Made by a program: the position numbers and the translations under genes. From positions 1-64,000 of the forward strand of contig JAUWGS010000002.1 in NCBI GenBank assembly GCA_030606285.1: a DNA stretch of 64,000 bases, written 5' to 3'. Positions 36,107 to 45,403 of this stretch are shown in pieces (positions within the stretch are counted from its first letter, which is position 1; the number at the start of each line of letters is the position of its first letter). Under the pieces are notes generated by a model. That model saw only the letters and a program-made list of their open reading frames with translations. It was not told where the DNA came from and ran no database searches. The DNA comes from Planctomycetales bacterium (GTDB lineage: Bacteria > 4484-113).

Positions 36107-37186
36107 CTAACCCACCATACCCACAGATAGACTGCTCTTCTTGAAGGTCTCAGGGTGGATTGCCTTGCTGTAGCCCTCATCGAAGGTAATCAACCCCTTC
36201 TCGATCAGCTTCATCAGATGCATGTCAAGCGTCTGCATTCCCAGTTTCTGGGAGGTCTGGATGACCGAACTGAGCTGGTGCGTCTTGCCCTCGCGCACCA
36301 GGGATCGGACCGCGTTTGTGCCAATCATCAGCTCGTATGCCAGGATACGCCCGCCGCCAGTCTTGCGGCACAGCGTCTGCGACAATACCGCTTCCAACGT
36401 CGCTCCCATCTGGATGCGGATTTGCTCCTGCTGATTTGGTGGGAATGCGTCAACCAAGCGGTCGACCGCCTGGGTGGCATCGTTGGTGTGCAGCGTGGCC
36501 AGCACGAGGTGGCCGGTTTCGGCGGCAGTGAGGGCTGTCTCCATCGTTTCGAGGTCGCGCAGCTCACCGACCATTATCACGTCGGGGTCCTGGCGGAGGA
36601 CGTGCTTGAGCGCTGGGGCAAAGCCGTATGTGTCTTCGCCCACCTCTCGCTGATTCACAATTGCCTTGTCGTGGCGGAAGAGGTACTCGATGGGGTCCTC
36701 AATGGTGATGATATGGCAGCGGCGATTCTGGTTAATGTAGCTGACAATGGCCGCGAGAGTCGTGGACTTTCCGCTGCCAGTCGGGCCCGTAATCAGGACA
36801 ATCCCTCTAGGCTTGACGATGATGTCCTTCACAATCGGGTTGACGCCGATCTCCTCCAGAGTGCGAATTGTATGGGGAATAGTCCGCAGGACGGCGGCGA
36901 CTGATCCGCGCTGCTGGAATACGTTGACCCGGAAGCGCCCGATCTTGGGCCAGCTCATCGCGAAGTCAAGCTCGTGGGTATCTTCATAGATCTTGATCTG
37001 GCGCTCCATCATGGCGGAGTAGACGAGCTCCCTGATTGTCTCCGGGTCCAGCGTCGGCTCATCCATCGGGTGCAACTCGCCATCAATGCGCAGCGTCGGG
37101 GGAACGCTGGTAGTCAGATGTAGGTCAGAAGCGCCGCGTTCAACAGCCTCCTCCAGAAGATCCCTTATCGTTTTTACGAACTCTAT
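36107..37186 (-). CDS. pilT: Type IV pilus retraction ATPase PilT, apparent ATA start
   Basis: PilT powers pilus retraction. Walker A GPTGSGKSTT (~130-139), the Asp box ITIEDPIEYL, Walker B VIMVGELRDLETM and the His box ATLHTNDATQAVDRLVD are present. The first in-frame ATG (37075) would cut off the conserved N-terminus: in the same frame upstream lie LLEEAVERGASDLHLTTSVP and PTLRIDGELH, the standard PilT opening. No ATG, GTG or TTG precedes them. An ATA at 37186 lies 6 nt after GGGGAG and gives 359 residues, the family length. The pilB stop is 18 bp upstream. Confidence 0.93.
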   Translation of the reverse strand: MEFVKTIRDLLEEAVERGASDLHLTTSVPPTLRIDGELHPMDEPTLDPETIRELVYSAMMERQIKIYEDTHELDFAMSWPKIGRFRVNVFQQRGSVAAVLRTIPHTIRTLEEIGVNPIVKDIIVKPRGIVLITGPTGSGKSTTLAAIVSYINQNRRCHIITIEDPIEYLFRHDKAIVNQREVGEDTYGFAPALKHVLRQDPDVIMVGELRDLETMETALTAAETGHLVLATLHTNDATQAVDRLVDAFPPNQQEQIRIQMGATLEAVLSQTLCRKTGGGRILAYELMIGTNAVRSLVREGKTHQLSSVIQTSQKLGMQTLDMHLMKLIEKGLITFDEGYSKAIHPETFKKSSLSVGMVG

Positions 37187-37204
37187 GGTGAACTCCCCGT
37201 TTTC

Positions 37205-39235
37205 TTACGGTTCGGTGTTGCCGATATCTTCGACGCGGGCGACTCTAAGTACTTCTTCTATTGTAGTAATGCCCTTGGCCGCCCTGAGCATGCCGCATTC
37301 AACAAGAAGACTCATTCCCTCCTGTCGGGCTATTTCGCGTAGTTCTTCAGTGTCCTTGCCCGCCACAACGGCCTCTCTGAGGGCGGCGGTGACGAGCAGG
37401 ACTTCATAAATAGCCGTGCGGCCCTTGTAACCGGTCTGGTGACAGGCCGTGCAGCCTCGGCCGACTTTGAAGTGGTACTCAGTTCCCTTAGGAAGATACT
37501 GTTCCACGGTCTTCAGCTTCTCATCATCGTATTCCACTTCTTCGGCGCAGTTCGTGCAGATGGTGCGAACCAGACGCTGGGAGACGATGCCGGTTATCGA
37601 AGCCGAGATGAGGAACGGCTCGACGCCCATGTGCTGAAGGCGCGAGACGGTGCTCGGCGCGTCGTTGGTGTGGATAGTGGACAGCACCAGGTGGCCGGTG
37701 AGGGCGGCCTGAACTGCGATCTCGGCCGTCTCCTTGTCGCGGATCTCGCCGACCATGATTACGTCGGGGTCCTGACGCAGGAACGCTCGGAGCGCGTTAG
37801 CGAACGTGAGACCGGCTTTCTTATTCACGTTCACCTGGTTCAGGCCTTCGAGCTGGTACTCGACCGGATCCTCGACCGTGGTGATATTGATGTCGGGTTT
37901 GTTGATCTCGCTGACCATGGAGTACAGCGTCGTGGTCTTGCCGCTGCCGGTAGGGCCTGTAAGGAGTATGACTCCGTTGGGGGACGCGATCATCCGCCGC
38001 ACGCGGGACATCTCGTCATCAGTCATGCCCAGGCGGTCGATGGGAACAATGCCGCGCGACTTGTCGAGCAGTCGCATGACGAGCTTCTCGCCGAACACGG
38101 TGGGAACGCTGGAAAGCCGGATGTCCACCTCGCGCTTGTCCACAAAGACTTTGATCTTCCCGTCTTGCGGTCGGCGCTTCTCAGCAATGTCCAACTTGCC
38201 CATGATCTTGATACGGCTCGTAACCAGCGGCTGAACTTTCTTGGGCACGGTCATAGACTGGTGAAGGATGCCGTCGATGCGCTGCCGGATGCGCATGTTC
38301 ATAGGATTCGGTTCCAGGTGAATGTCCGATGCCTGTTCGCGGATGGCGCTCTCAAGGATCGTGTTGACGAGGCTGACAATGGGCGCGTCGTTGTATGAGA
38401 GCGAAAGGTCCTCGCCCGTATCGGCGGCTAAGTCTTCATCTCCCGACAGAAGCTCCAGCGCATCTTCAGCCGCGTGTGCGCCGAAGTACTTGAATACAAC
38501 CTTCTTAATATCCTCTTCCAGGCCCAGAACGGGCACTACAGACAGTCCTGTCGCGAGGCGGATGTTCTCAATCGCCTGGAAATCCAGCGGGTCGTGCGTC
38601 ACGACATACAGCTTGTTCCCCTGCCGCCGCAACGGCAGTACTGAGTAGCGCTCAACGAGCCGTTCGGGTATCAGATCGGCCACGCTGGGATCGTAGACGT
38701 AGTCCTTCACGTCGAAGTAGTCGATATGTAGCTGCTCGGCCAGGATTTCAGCAGTCTGCCGGGCGGAGAGCGCTCCCAGCTCCACCAGGATTGCCCCCAG
38801 CTTTTTCTTTGTCTGCTTCTGCTGGCTAAGAGCTTCGTCGAGTTGTTCCCGGTTGATCAAGCCGCGACGCATTGCGAGCGCGCCAAAGCTGTTGCGCACG
38901 CCGGCTTCGACTTCCACGGGTCGTGCTGGCAGATCGGTTTTCGCCTTCTCTTTCCGGGGTTTCTTCCCGTCTTCATCTACCTCTACGGCGACTTTCTCGC
39001 CCACCGCCTTTTCAGGCTTCTCTTCGGTGGGACGTTCGATGAGAGCGACCTCTTCGGCTTTCTCATCTGTTTCTTCCAGCAGCGCCTCAACCGCCTCCGG
39101 ATCGGTGGTTGATACGTCTAGGTGGTATACGGGTATGTCCTCGCCGTTTTCGTCGGCGGCGATGGCGGCAAGCTGCTCGTCGGTCAGCTCTTCGGTTTCT
39201 TCCTGAGTTCCCTCAAGTTCTTTTGAAACATCCAT
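37205..39235 (-). CDS. pilB: Type IV pilus extension ATPase PilB
   Basis: PilB powers pilus assembly. The 676-residue protein has an unusual ~105-residue acidic N-terminal extension rich in Glu (EGTQEETEELTDEQLAAIAA...), an MshEN/GSPII_E_N domain (~120-270, RRGLINREQLDEALSQQKQ..., DYVYDPSVADLIPERLVERY) that may bind c-di-GMP, and the ATPase: Walker A GPTGSGKTTT (~428-437), EDPVEYQLEGLNQV, VIMVGEIRDKETAEIA, STIHTNDAPSTVSRL, and two CxxC pairs (CTNC, CTAC) for zinc. No Shine-Dalgarno sequence is seen before the ATG. Confidence 0.96.
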   Translation of the reverse strand: MDVSKELEGTQEETEELTDEQLAAIAADENGEDIPVYHLDVSTTDPEAVEALLEETDEKAEEVALIERPTEEKPEKAVGEKVAVEVDEDGKKPRKEKAKTDLPARPVEVEAGVRNSFGALAMRRGLINREQLDEALSQQKQTKKKLGAILVELGALSARQTAEILAEQLHIDYFDVKDYVYDPSVADLIPERLVERYSVLPLRRQGNKLYVVTHDPLDFQAIENIRLATGLSVVPVLGLEEDIKKVVFKYFGAHAAEDALELLSGDEDLAADTGEDLSLSYNDAPIVSLVNTILESAIREQASDIHLEPNPMNMRIRQRIDGILHQSMTVPKKVQPLVTSRIKIMGKLDIAEKRRPQDGKIKVFVDKREVDIRLSSVPTVFGEKLVMRLLDKSRGIVPIDRLGMTDDEMSRVRRMIASPNGVILLTGPTGSGKTTTLYSMVSEINKPDINITTVEDPVEYQLEGLNQVNVNKKAGLTFANALRAFLRQDPDVIMVGEIRDKETAEIAVQAALTGHLVLSTIHTNDAPSTVSRLQHMGVEPFLISASITGIVSQRLVRTICTNCAEEVEYDDEKLKTVEQYLPKGTEYHFKVGRGCTACHQTGYKGRTAIYEVLLVTAALREAVVAGKDTEELREIARQEGMSLLVECGMLRAAKGITTIEEVLRVARVEDIGNTEP

Positions 39236-39896
39236 GTCCGCGTTTCAACGCCATTTGGGAGGTTGCACCCCCCCTGAATACATCGCCTCTTTTATGTTCA
39301 TAAGTATTCTAAGGCATAATCCGCCATAACGCTAGTCAGGTTTGTTGCAGCGCCTGCTCTGCGGGAGTTCTCAAAGTGCGCGCGGTGTCCGATCGGCGTG
39401 GTTGAGTGAGGACGGGAATCCCGTGTAGGCATTTGTCACCGGCTTGTAGGGCGTGGCTGACATGCGGCTGAGAACGGCTGTCCTCGCCTCCTCCCCTGCA
39501 AGCCCATACTCCGGTTCTGCAAGCTTCTGTGTCATGGACAGGCCACCACCAGTGCCTGCGCTGCCTACAAGTATACCATTTCTGGGTGACTCGCAGCTAT
39601 TGCGTGAAGAAGTTCATAGTTAGTGACAGGCAGCGGGTAGCAGGGGATGTAGGATGTTGGGAGTATGAAGTAGGAGGTAGGAAGGGGGGAGTAGGTCGGG
39701 CTGGCAACGAACCTGGGCTGACTAGCCCAGCGCTTACGAGAGGCGCTGGTCAGCACCGCATACTCATAACGGAGGCGGAACCGCGTACTCGAAACGGGAA
39801 CCACCCCGGGTAGGCCGGGCGCGGCGTCGCCATAGCGGCTTCGTCGCTATCGAGATGCGTGCAGCTTCTGATTCTCCAGCGGTGCCTGATGCGTCC
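39236..39896. other. 660-bp gene-free region with dispersed repeats
   Basis: No gene can be supported. Next to pilB is an AT-richer stretch with a TAGAAT box on the minus strand that may drive pilB. From 39616 to 39700 there is low-complexity text-like sequence (GGTAGCAGG, GTAGGAGGTAGGAAG). At 39718-39765 lies an imperfect palindrome pair (CTGACTAGCCCAGC and GCGCTGGTCAGCACCGC) also found inverted at 62265-62311 and in shorter form at 45247. At 39830-39850 CCATAGCGGCTTCGTCGCTA forms another small palindrome. Confidence 0.6.
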
Positions 39897-40394
39897 CTAC
39901 TGGAGCTTGCGCAGATTCGCCGATGATTCGAGTTCCAGTAGTTCGTCCCCCCGCCGGCCCTGAACCGTAATGAGCATTCGGCGTATGTTGGCTATGTTGC
40001 CGGTTTCGTTGCCGTTGGCATCAAAGTAGGTGAAGGTTACACTCTCCACGTGCGGGGCGATTACGGCTCCGTTTCTCCTGATTTCCTTGCCGCCAGCATC
40101 ATAGTAGAACGTCACGTCGTCGCCGTCTATCAAGACAGTCACGCTGTCGCTATCGATCGCCAAAACATCCTCGCACACTCGAAGCTCGTCCACCATCCTA
40201 TCCACGGAGTTCTGCAGGGAGGCCGTGACGTCGCTGCGGCGGTTCAGGGAAACGCCAGTGCGCGCCGTCGTCAAGAAGGCGTAGGAAACGGTGTAGAGGA
40301 CGATTGCCGCAAGTACAACGACTATGAGTATCTCTATGAGCGAGAAGCCGGCGTTCTTTCGCAGCACTTTCGTTTTATGCTTATGCTCTTTCAT
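39897..40394 (-). CDS. PilW-like minor pilin
   Basis: A 165-residue prepilin-type protein with leader KTKVLRKNAG before FSLIEILIVVVLAAIVLYTV (Glu5 present). The pattern LQNSVDRMVDELRVCEDVLAID and VTFYYDAGGKEIRRNG...VESVTFTYFDANGNET is characteristic of PilW/ComGF-type minor pilins. It is one of three contiguous minor-pilin genes, 1 bp after the next one upstream, and probably helps prime pilus assembly. Confidence 0.85.
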   Translation of the reverse strand: MKEHKHKTKVLRKNAGFSLIEILIVVVLAAIVLYTVSYAFLTTARTGVSLNRRSDVTASLQNSVDRMVDELRVCEDVLAIDSDSVTVLIDGDDVTFYYDAGGKEIRRNGAVIAPHVESVTFTYFDANGNETGNIANIRRMLITVQGRRGDELLELESSANLRKLQ

Positions 40395-40395
40395 G

Positions 40396-40857
40396 CTACA
40401 AGCCCCGTTTGTGTATTTTAGTTACGTGAGTCGTCACCAGTCCCGCTTCTTGCTCGACGCCGGCAGTCCCCGGGGCTGCGGCGCCGTAAACCCTCTCCCG
40501 GACAGTGTAGATCTTAATGGTTAGAGTCTTCACCCGCAGGGGAAATCCGGTGGCGGGATCGGTTTCAGAGACCACATCTGTACGGATGAGGAAGCTCCCG
40601 TCGTCGGTCGTCTCCCCGGTTTCACCAACAGGGATGTTCTCGTAGCCCAGCGCCTTGAGCGACTCTATCTTCTCGCGCGCAACGTTGTTGGCGTAAGATA
40701 GAAGTTCGGCGTCCCTCTGCGTGTGCACGGACTGGAACATCAACATTCCTACGCCGCCGAGAACGATGACCGCGATCACGCTCGCGACTAGAGTCTCGAC
40801 CAGGGTCATACCGCGCCGGCTCTTGAGCAGTTTTCTTATTAGGCTGGTCAATCTCAT
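40396..40857 (-). CDS. PilV-like minor pilin
   Basis: A 153-residue prepilin-type protein: leader RKLLKSRRG and helix MTLVETLVASVIAVIVLGGV (Met at +1, Glu at +5). YANNVAREKIESLKALGYENIPVG is the typical PilV motif (A-x-x-x-A-x-x-x-x-E-x-L). It directly abuts the PilX-like gene (no gap) and ends 1 bp before the PilW-like gene. Confidence 0.85.
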   Translation of the reverse strand: MRLTSLIRKLLKSRRGMTLVETLVASVIAVIVLGGVGMLMFQSVHTQRDAELLSYANNVAREKIESLKALGYENIPVGETGETTDDGSFLIRTDVVSETDPATGFPLRVKTLTIKIYTVRERVYGAAAPGTAGVEQEAGLVTTHVTKIHKRGL

Positions 40858-41985
40858 CTACAACTCCTCCCACGTTTTGAAATCAAGGCGGATGCCAGGA
40901 TCGCTGTACCAGGTCAGCGCCTGGCTGCTGTAGAGTATGTTTGGGTTGCCGCTGATACGCAGTTTCGAATGCGGTGACTTTATCCACATGCTCCCGATAA
41001 CATCAGGTGTGCCGTGGATCCACGCGCTGTCGCCGTGGACAATTAGCAGTCCGTGCCAGACCACGGTTCCGAAACCGGCCAGCAGGCTTCCACGGATGTC
41101 CAGAATCCCCCAGCCTCGAAGGGTTCCTCCAATCTCCATGTCACCGTTTACTATCACGATTACCGGGTAGTCCGGGCTCCCGAAAAACTCATCGCCGGTG
41201 AGCTTGGTGTATCCGTCGTACACAAAGTCGGCTATTTCGTCGAGCTGCGCTGAGTACGCATCAATGTCTACCGGAACCGTTTCGTCCGTGCCGACGCTGG
41301 GGTTGCCTCCCACTCCACTGACGCGGTTATTCTGAGGACCGCTCAAACCGTTGGTAACCCCGTTAGAGGCCGCAGGTTTAGTAGTTACAATGCCGTACTT
41401 GTCGGTTCCTCCCGGGGCGTTGCCGCCGGTTGCGGTGTGATCGTTACCGTTGATGCGAAAGGCGTTGCCGTTGAAGGTGCAGGAAGTATTATTGGCATCG
41501 ATATAGAGAGCAGCAGGTGTCTCCAGTACCGGGAAGTATTGTTCATAGTATTCGCAGCGGACGATGCGTTTGAAGTCCTGGCGCCACCCGTAGCCGACAA
41601 TGGCCATATCATCGGTAAGGTAGTAGCGGTAATCACCGCTCGTATCCTCTACGTAGTAGTAGTCGTCCAGTCCGTCGAGGAAGTCCACGTAGTCGGCGTG
41701 CGAGTAGCCATCCGGCAGCGTTATCTCGGCGGGCAGTTCCGCGTGCAGCGTGGTCAGGTCCAGCGCGCCCTTGTTCAGGCCGGACTCGGCGCGCTCCAGC
41801 GCCACCATGCGGTGCTCCTTGCTGAACGTGGTGACGTTCGAGGAGTATACGAAGGCTAGGGCTGCCGTGGTCATAAGGAACGCAAACACCAATAGGATGA
41901 TCACAGCGGCAAGCACCATTCCGCGTTCGTCGCGGAGGAGACTTCGAGAAATCCTGGAAGCTCGTTTGTAAACACTCTTTTCCAT
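40858..41985 (-). CDS. PilX-like minor pilin component
   Basis: A 375-residue protein with an N-terminal cytoplasmic part ([12 protein letters not shown]) and the helix [21 protein letters not shown], lacking Glu at +5 as in many PilX/GspK proteins. [21 protein letters not shown] fits the PilX_N A-x-x-x-A-E-x-G-x motif. The C-terminal ~200 residues form a beta-rich domain ([46 protein letters not shown]). It begins the minor-pilin operon; a TATAAT at 42067-42072 (minus) may be the promoter. Confidence 0.8.
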   Translation of the reverse strand: MEKSVYKRASRISRSLLRDERGMVLAAVIILLVFAFLMTTAALAFVYSSNVTTFSKEHRMVALERAESGLNKGALDLTTLHAELPAEITLPDGYSHADYVDFLDGLDDYYYVEDTSGDYRYYLTDDMAIVGYGWRQDFKRIVRCEYYEQYFPVLETPAALYIDANNTSCTFNGNAFRINGNDHTATGGNAPGGTDKYGIVTTKPAASNGVTNGLSGPQNNRVSGVGGNPSVGTDETVPVDIDAYSAQLDEIADFVYDGYTKLTGDEFFGSPDYPVIVIVNGDMEIGGTLRGWGILDIRGSLLAGFGTVVWHGLLIVHGDSAWIHGTPDVIGSMWIKSPHSKLRISGNPNILYSSQALTWYSDPGIRLDFKTWEEL

Positions 41986-42208
41986 AGCGTTAGGCGGGCC
42001 TATCGGCGCCCGGTTCTCACCTTCCTTTTTGTGTGGAACCTGTGTGGTCCATCACCTCGTACCTATATTATACCATCGCAAGACCCTCCTCGGTGATGTT
42101 CCGCGAGCGGGGCAATACCCATACTGGGCCAGTGGCAAACCCCCGGCATTGGCATTGCGCGCTGTTTCTGCTACACTTCTTATTTGGACTCAGACGTGGA
42201 CTAATCCG
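41986..42208. other. Divergent promoter region between minor pilins and rpmH
   Basis: Leftward: TATAAT at 42067-42072 on the minus strand and a leader of ~75 nt with AAGGAAGGTGAG. Rightward: the rpmH promoter at 42149-42177. Although rpmH is often next to dnaA and oriC, no DnaA-box cluster or AT-rich unwinding element is seen here. Confidence 0.5.
42149..42177 (+). promoter_or_regulatory. Promoter of rpmH
   Basis: -35 TTGGCA and -10 TACACT with a 17-bp spacer; the leader is about 25 nt and has no clear Shine-Dalgarno sequence. Confidence 0.65.
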
Positions 42209-42343
42209 ATGAAGAGAACGTACCAACCGAAGAAACGTAGAAGGAAACGGGTGCACGGGTTCCGCGCGCGTATGCGCACGCCGGGCGGGAGGCGAATCAT
42301 CAAAGCCCGCCGGGCCAAGGGGCGTGCTCGGCTGGCGGCCTAG
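42209..42343 (+). CDS. rpmH: 50S ribosomal protein L34
   Basis: A 44-residue, highly basic protein: [20 protein letters not shown], then [22 protein letters not shown], the canonical L34 sequence. It is a structural component of the large ribosomal subunit. First gene of the conserved rpmH-rnpA-yidD-yidC-jag cluster. Confidence 0.98.
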   Translation: MKRTYQPKKRRRKRVHGFRARMRTPGGRRIIKARRAKGRARLAA

Positions 42344-42356
42344 CCGGAGCGGCGAC

Positions 42357-42701
42357 TTGGCTCGACTTTACTCTTTGCGGTCAACACGAGATTTCGACCG
42401 CGTCTTCCAGGAAGGGAAGTTCACGGTCAAGGATAATCTGGTTATGCACTTCGTTACTACCGGGGGGGAGCGGATTCGCTTTGGATTCGTCCTTCCGGCC
42501 AAAGTCGCTAAGGCGCACCGGCGAAACCTGCTGCGGCGCCGGATGAAGGAGATTCTCCGTGCGGCGCTTCCGCGCATCCGCACAGGGCACGATATCGTGT
42601 TCGCGGTGCGCCAGGACATAGACGAGGACTTCTTGGAACTCAAAAAAAAGATGATGTATCTCCTGTCGAGCCGGGGCCTGCTTATGAAGGAAACGCCGTG
42701 A
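42357..42701 (+). CDS. rnpA: Ribonuclease P protein component
   Basis: RnpA assists the RNase P RNA in removing tRNA 5' leaders. The protein has [42 protein letters not shown] (the RNR-type RNA-binding motif; usually K-x-x-x-R-N-x-x-K-R) and [21 protein letters not shown]. The start is uncertain: TTG at 42357 is preferred, 7 nt after GGAG, giving 114 residues; a GTG at 42324 inside rpmH would add 11. Its end overlaps yidD by 4 bp. Confidence 0.93.
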   Translation: MARLYSLRSTRDFDRVFQEGKFTVKDNLVMHFVTTGGERIRFGFVLPAKVAKAHRRNLLRRRMKEILRAALPRIRTGHDIVFAVRQDIDEDFLELKKKMMYLLSSRGLLMKETP

Positions 42702-43021
42702 AACGGCTGCTGCTAGCGCTTATTGACTTCTACCGCCGCCGGATATCGCCGCGCGTCCCGCCCACGTGTCGCTTCACGCCCACGTGCAGCGCATATGCGA
42801 GAGAAGCCATAGAGCGGCACGGCGCACTCCGGGGGTGCCTGCTCGCGGTTTGGCGGGTGCTGCGCTGCAACCCGTTCGGCAGGGGCGGCTACGACCCGGT
42901 GCCTCCCGTGCGCAAGCAAGGTGACCAGCAGGAAGCGGAGCATCGCGCCGAAGCTGGGGAGGATGCCGGTAAGAACAACTCGTCCAATGACGATTCCGCC
43001 AGCCTATTCGTTGAAAGCTAA
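42698..43021 (+). CDS. yidD: Membrane protein insertion efficiency factor YidD
   Basis: A 107-residue protein with the YidD domain in the first ~75 residues: [43 protein letters not shown] and [13 protein letters not shown], including the two conserved Cys positions. A Glu/Asn-rich tail follows. YidD aids membrane insertion together with YidC, encoded directly downstream with no gap. Confidence 0.95.
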   Translation: MKRLLLALIDFYRRRISPRVPPTCRFTPTCSAYAREAIERHGALRGCLLAVWRVLRCNPFGRGGYDPVPPVRKQGDQQEAEHRAEAGEDAGKNNSSNDDSASLFVES

Positions 43022-44209
43022 ATGCTGAAAATGCTACACAACCTGTTTCCAGCACTCGTCACCATTGCCCCGAGAGGCGGCGAGTCCTTCAGCGATCTGG
43101 TGCAGCAGACCGGCATTGGCACCTACAGGGGCCTGACCGGACCCATTGCCGAGTTTGTGCTCTACATCCTGATAGGTGTTTACCTGCTTTTAGGCAGCTT
43201 CGGGCTGGGAATCATCCTGACGGCGGTGGTCGTCCGGCTGCTTCTGCTGAACCTGACAATTGCCCAGATACGGATGATGAAGGTGAACCAGTACCTTCAG
43301 CCGCTCACCAAGAGAGTCCAGCAGCGCTATAAGGGCGACAAACAGGCGCAGAATAAGCGCCTGATGGAACTCTACGCCAAGTTCAAAATGAACCCGCTGG
43401 CGGGCTGCCTGGGGATGTTCATCCAGATACCGATATTCTTCGGCATCTATCGTGCGCTATACGATCCCATATTCCTCGGCCACAGCTTCTTTGGGGTGCA
43501 ACTGCTCTTCCCGATGAACCTGTACTTCGTGCGGAGTCTCGGCGGCGTCACGGACCTTACAAAGCTCATCTTTGATTACATTGATCAACATAACTTGGCA
43601 AGCTATCTCTGGCAATGGTGGGCCTTGCCGGGGAACCAGGAGCACGGATGGCGCATCGAATGGGGAGCCTGGCCCTTGGGGCACACCCCTGATTTGGCCA
43701 CTGCCACCCAGTGGGGCATCCAGCAGGGCGACAAAGTGTACGAATGGGCGCTCTACTGGCCGGCACTGCTGCTCGTAGTGCTTTACATCTTGAGCTCCTT
43801 CTGGATGCAGCGCGTGATGAAGCGGGTCAGCGAGCCCGACCCGGAACTCAAAGTCATACTCGAGGCTGCGGACAAGGGAAAGAAGAACCCCGGCGAGAAG
43901 AAAGCGCCCGACCTCGGCGAGCAGATGCAGCGCAACATGCGCTTTATGACCATCTTTTTGGTGCTTATAGCTTTCATTCTCTCGACCGGAGCGCTGCTCT
44001 ATTTCTTCATGCAGAACCTGCTGATGATTATCGAGTATACGCTCATCCCGCGCACGCTGAAGCTGAGTTTTTCGGCGGCGGATGTCCAGGAGGCGCTGGA
44101 GTCCATCGACAAGGGGCGTTCGCTGACGGGCGAGGAAAAGCCGGCCGAAGAAGTCGCCCAGGCGCCGTTGCGGGGGCCGCAGAGCCGCGGTTTCAAGAAG
44201 AAAAGGTAA
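43022..44209 (+). CDS. yidC: Membrane protein insertase YidC
   Basis: YidC inserts and folds inner-membrane proteins. The 395-residue protein lacks the large periplasmic P1 domain of proteobacterial YidC and starts close to the first conserved helix (GPIAEFVLYILIGVYLLLGSFG). The 60KD_IMP core follows: ILTAVVVRLLLLNLTIAQIRMMKVNQYLQPLTKRVQQRYKGDK, NPLAGCLGMFIQIPIFFGIYRALY (with the hydrophilic-groove Arg in the first core helix). A ~100-residue insert precedes the last helices, and the tail is basic. Confidence 0.95.
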   Translation: MLKMLHNLFPALVTIAPRGGESFSDLVQQTGIGTYRGLTGPIAEFVLYILIGVYLLLGSFGLGIILTAVVVRLLLLNLTIAQIRMMKVNQYLQPLTKRVQQRYKGDKQAQNKRLMELYAKFKMNPLAGCLGMFIQIPIFFGIYRALYDPIFLGHSFFGVQLLFPMNLYFVRSLGGVTDLTKLIFDYIDQHNLASYLWQWWALPGNQEHGWRIEWGAWPLGHTPDLATATQWGIQQGDKVYEWALYWPALLLVVLYILSSFWMQRVMKRVSEPDPELKVILEAADKGKKNPGEKKAPDLGEQMQRNMRFMTIFLVLIAFILSTGALLYFFMQNLLMIIEYTLIPRTLKLSFSAADVQEALESIDKGRSLTGEEKPAEEVAQAPLRGPQSRGFKKKR

Positions 44210-44229
44210 CCCACTGGGGGGAAAGACAT

Positions 44230-44847
44230 ATGGACAGACGTGTTCTCACCGGGAGCGACCCCGATCGCCTGGAAGCTGAGTTGCGCGAGCAGTTCAGCGG
44301 GCTGGACGTGCTGGTCTGGCGCGTGCAGGATGAAGAGGGCGAGGCGAGTGTGAACGCGGTTCCGGCGCACCAGGTCTACGAGTTCATTGAGGAAATCGCG
44401 CTGAAGGTCAGCCGGGTAATCGACCGCCACGCCAATGTGCGTGTCAAGCCGGACCGAAACGAACGCACGCGGGTTCTCATTATCATACACAGCCGGGAAG
44501 TGGGCACCTTCGTCGGCTGGCACGGGCAGACGCTGGATGCAATCGAGCTGATAATAAACGCCGTTGTAAGCCAGAACGTTGGGTTCAGGATGGATCTTTC
44601 TGTGGACATCGACCAGTACCGGAAGAAGCGCCAGAGCTTTCTCGACGCGCTGGTCAAGCGTACGGTGCGGGAGATTGAGCAGGACCACACCGAGCGCCCC
44701 CTGCCGAACCTGTTGCCCAAGGAGCGCCGGTATGTACACACCGTACTGTCAGACCATTCGTATCTCACGACGGAAAGCCGAGGGCGTGGCTCGCGCCGCA
44801 CGATCCACATCATCCCGCGCACCGATCTGGAGAACAAGGAGCCTTAG
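44230..44847 (+). CDS. jag: Jag (KhpB/EloR-type) R3H-KH RNA-binding protein
   Basis: A 205-residue cytoplasmic RNA-binding protein: a KH domain (VGTFVGWHGQTLDAIELIINAVV, G-x-x-G loop read as GWHG) and a C-terminal R3H domain (ALVKRTVREIEQ..., LPNLLPKERRYVHTVL, SRGRGSRRTIHIIPR). The start at 44230 has GGGGGGAAAG upstream. The N-terminal Jag_N domain is replaced by ~40 other residues. Placement after yidC is conserved in many bacteria. Confidence 0.92.
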   Translation: MDRRVLTGSDPDRLEAELREQFSGLDVLVWRVQDEEGEASVNAVPAHQVYEFIEEIALKVSRVIDRHANVRVKPDRNERTRVLIIIHSREVGTFVGWHGQTLDAIELIINAVVSQNVGFRMDLSVDIDQYRKKRQSFLDALVKRTVREIEQDHTERPLPNLLPKERRYVHTVLSDHSYLTTESRGRGSRRTIHIIPRTDLENKEP

Positions 44848-45069
44848 ATGGAGGAAAAGCGACCATACCGCAGGCTATATCGTGAGAAAAAGGGCCGCCT
44901 TATTACCGGCCTTTGCCAGGGGATTGGCGAATACTTCGCCATAGATCCGGTGATAGTGCGCTTGGTGGCGCTGCTTTTGCTGGTTTCGCCGGTCGGCTTC
45001 GGCACATTCCTGCTCTACTTCATCTTCGCGCTCGTCGTCCCCTCCCGCCCCCTGCCAACTGCGCCATAA
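44848..45069 (+). CDS. PspC-domain membrane protein
   Basis: A 73-residue protein: RRLYREKKGRLITGLCQGIGEYFAIDPVIVRLVALLLLVSPVGFGTFLLYFIFALVVPSRP in sum, of which GLCQGIGEYFAIDPVIVR is the PspC signature, followed by two membrane segments. PspC proteins sense membrane stress in other bacteria. Its ATG directly follows the jag stop (TAGATG). Confidence 0.9.
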   Translation: MEEKRPYRRLYREKKGRLITGLCQGIGEYFAIDPVIVRLVALLLLVSPVGFGTFLLYFIFALVVPSRPLPTAP

Positions 45070-45403
45070 GGACGGACGCGCAGTCTCCAGGCTGCGCGAT
45101 TGAAGGCATGTAAGGTGTGGCGGCCTGGAGATCGCCACTCCGGCTATTGGCGGGAGCAGACTCCCGCTCTATCCCACGAAGCGCCGTTCTTATTGACAAC
45201 TGATAGCTGGCAACTGAATATCACAGCGCTATCTTCAGTCCCCCCAATGAGTACGCCGGGCTCACCAGCCCGGCTCTTAGTTGGATGGTTGCGCGAGAAG
45301 GTGCTAAAAAGAAAGGGAGCGTTGCCACCCCCGGGGGAATCCTACTAGACGGACGAGCCGACGTTCAGATTCACCTATAGTTTAACACGAAAAGCCCTAG
45401 GTT
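45070..45403. repeat. Intergenic region packed with small palindromes
   Basis: No gene. Imperfect palindromes lie at 45080-45097 (CGCAGTCTCCAGGCTGCG), 45120-45137 (GGCGGCCTGGAGATCGCC) and 45150-45167 (GCGGGAGCAGACTCCCGC). Then comes a text-like stretch (ACAACTGATAGCTGGCAACT) and, near 45247-45280, GAGTACGCCGGGCTCACCAG followed by CCCGGCTCTTA, a unit shared with 62265 and, inverted, 39730. The region between convergent genes may act as a terminator cluster. Confidence 0.65.

Noticed and set aside
37439-38398. 319-codon plus-strand frame inside pilB
   Set aside because: Antisense to the PilB ATPase domain, no ribosome binding site, no family pattern.
41986-42208. Possible replication origin next to rpmH
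   Set aside because: No DnaA-box cluster, no AT-rich unwinding region and no dnaA gene are present, although rpmH often lies near oriC.
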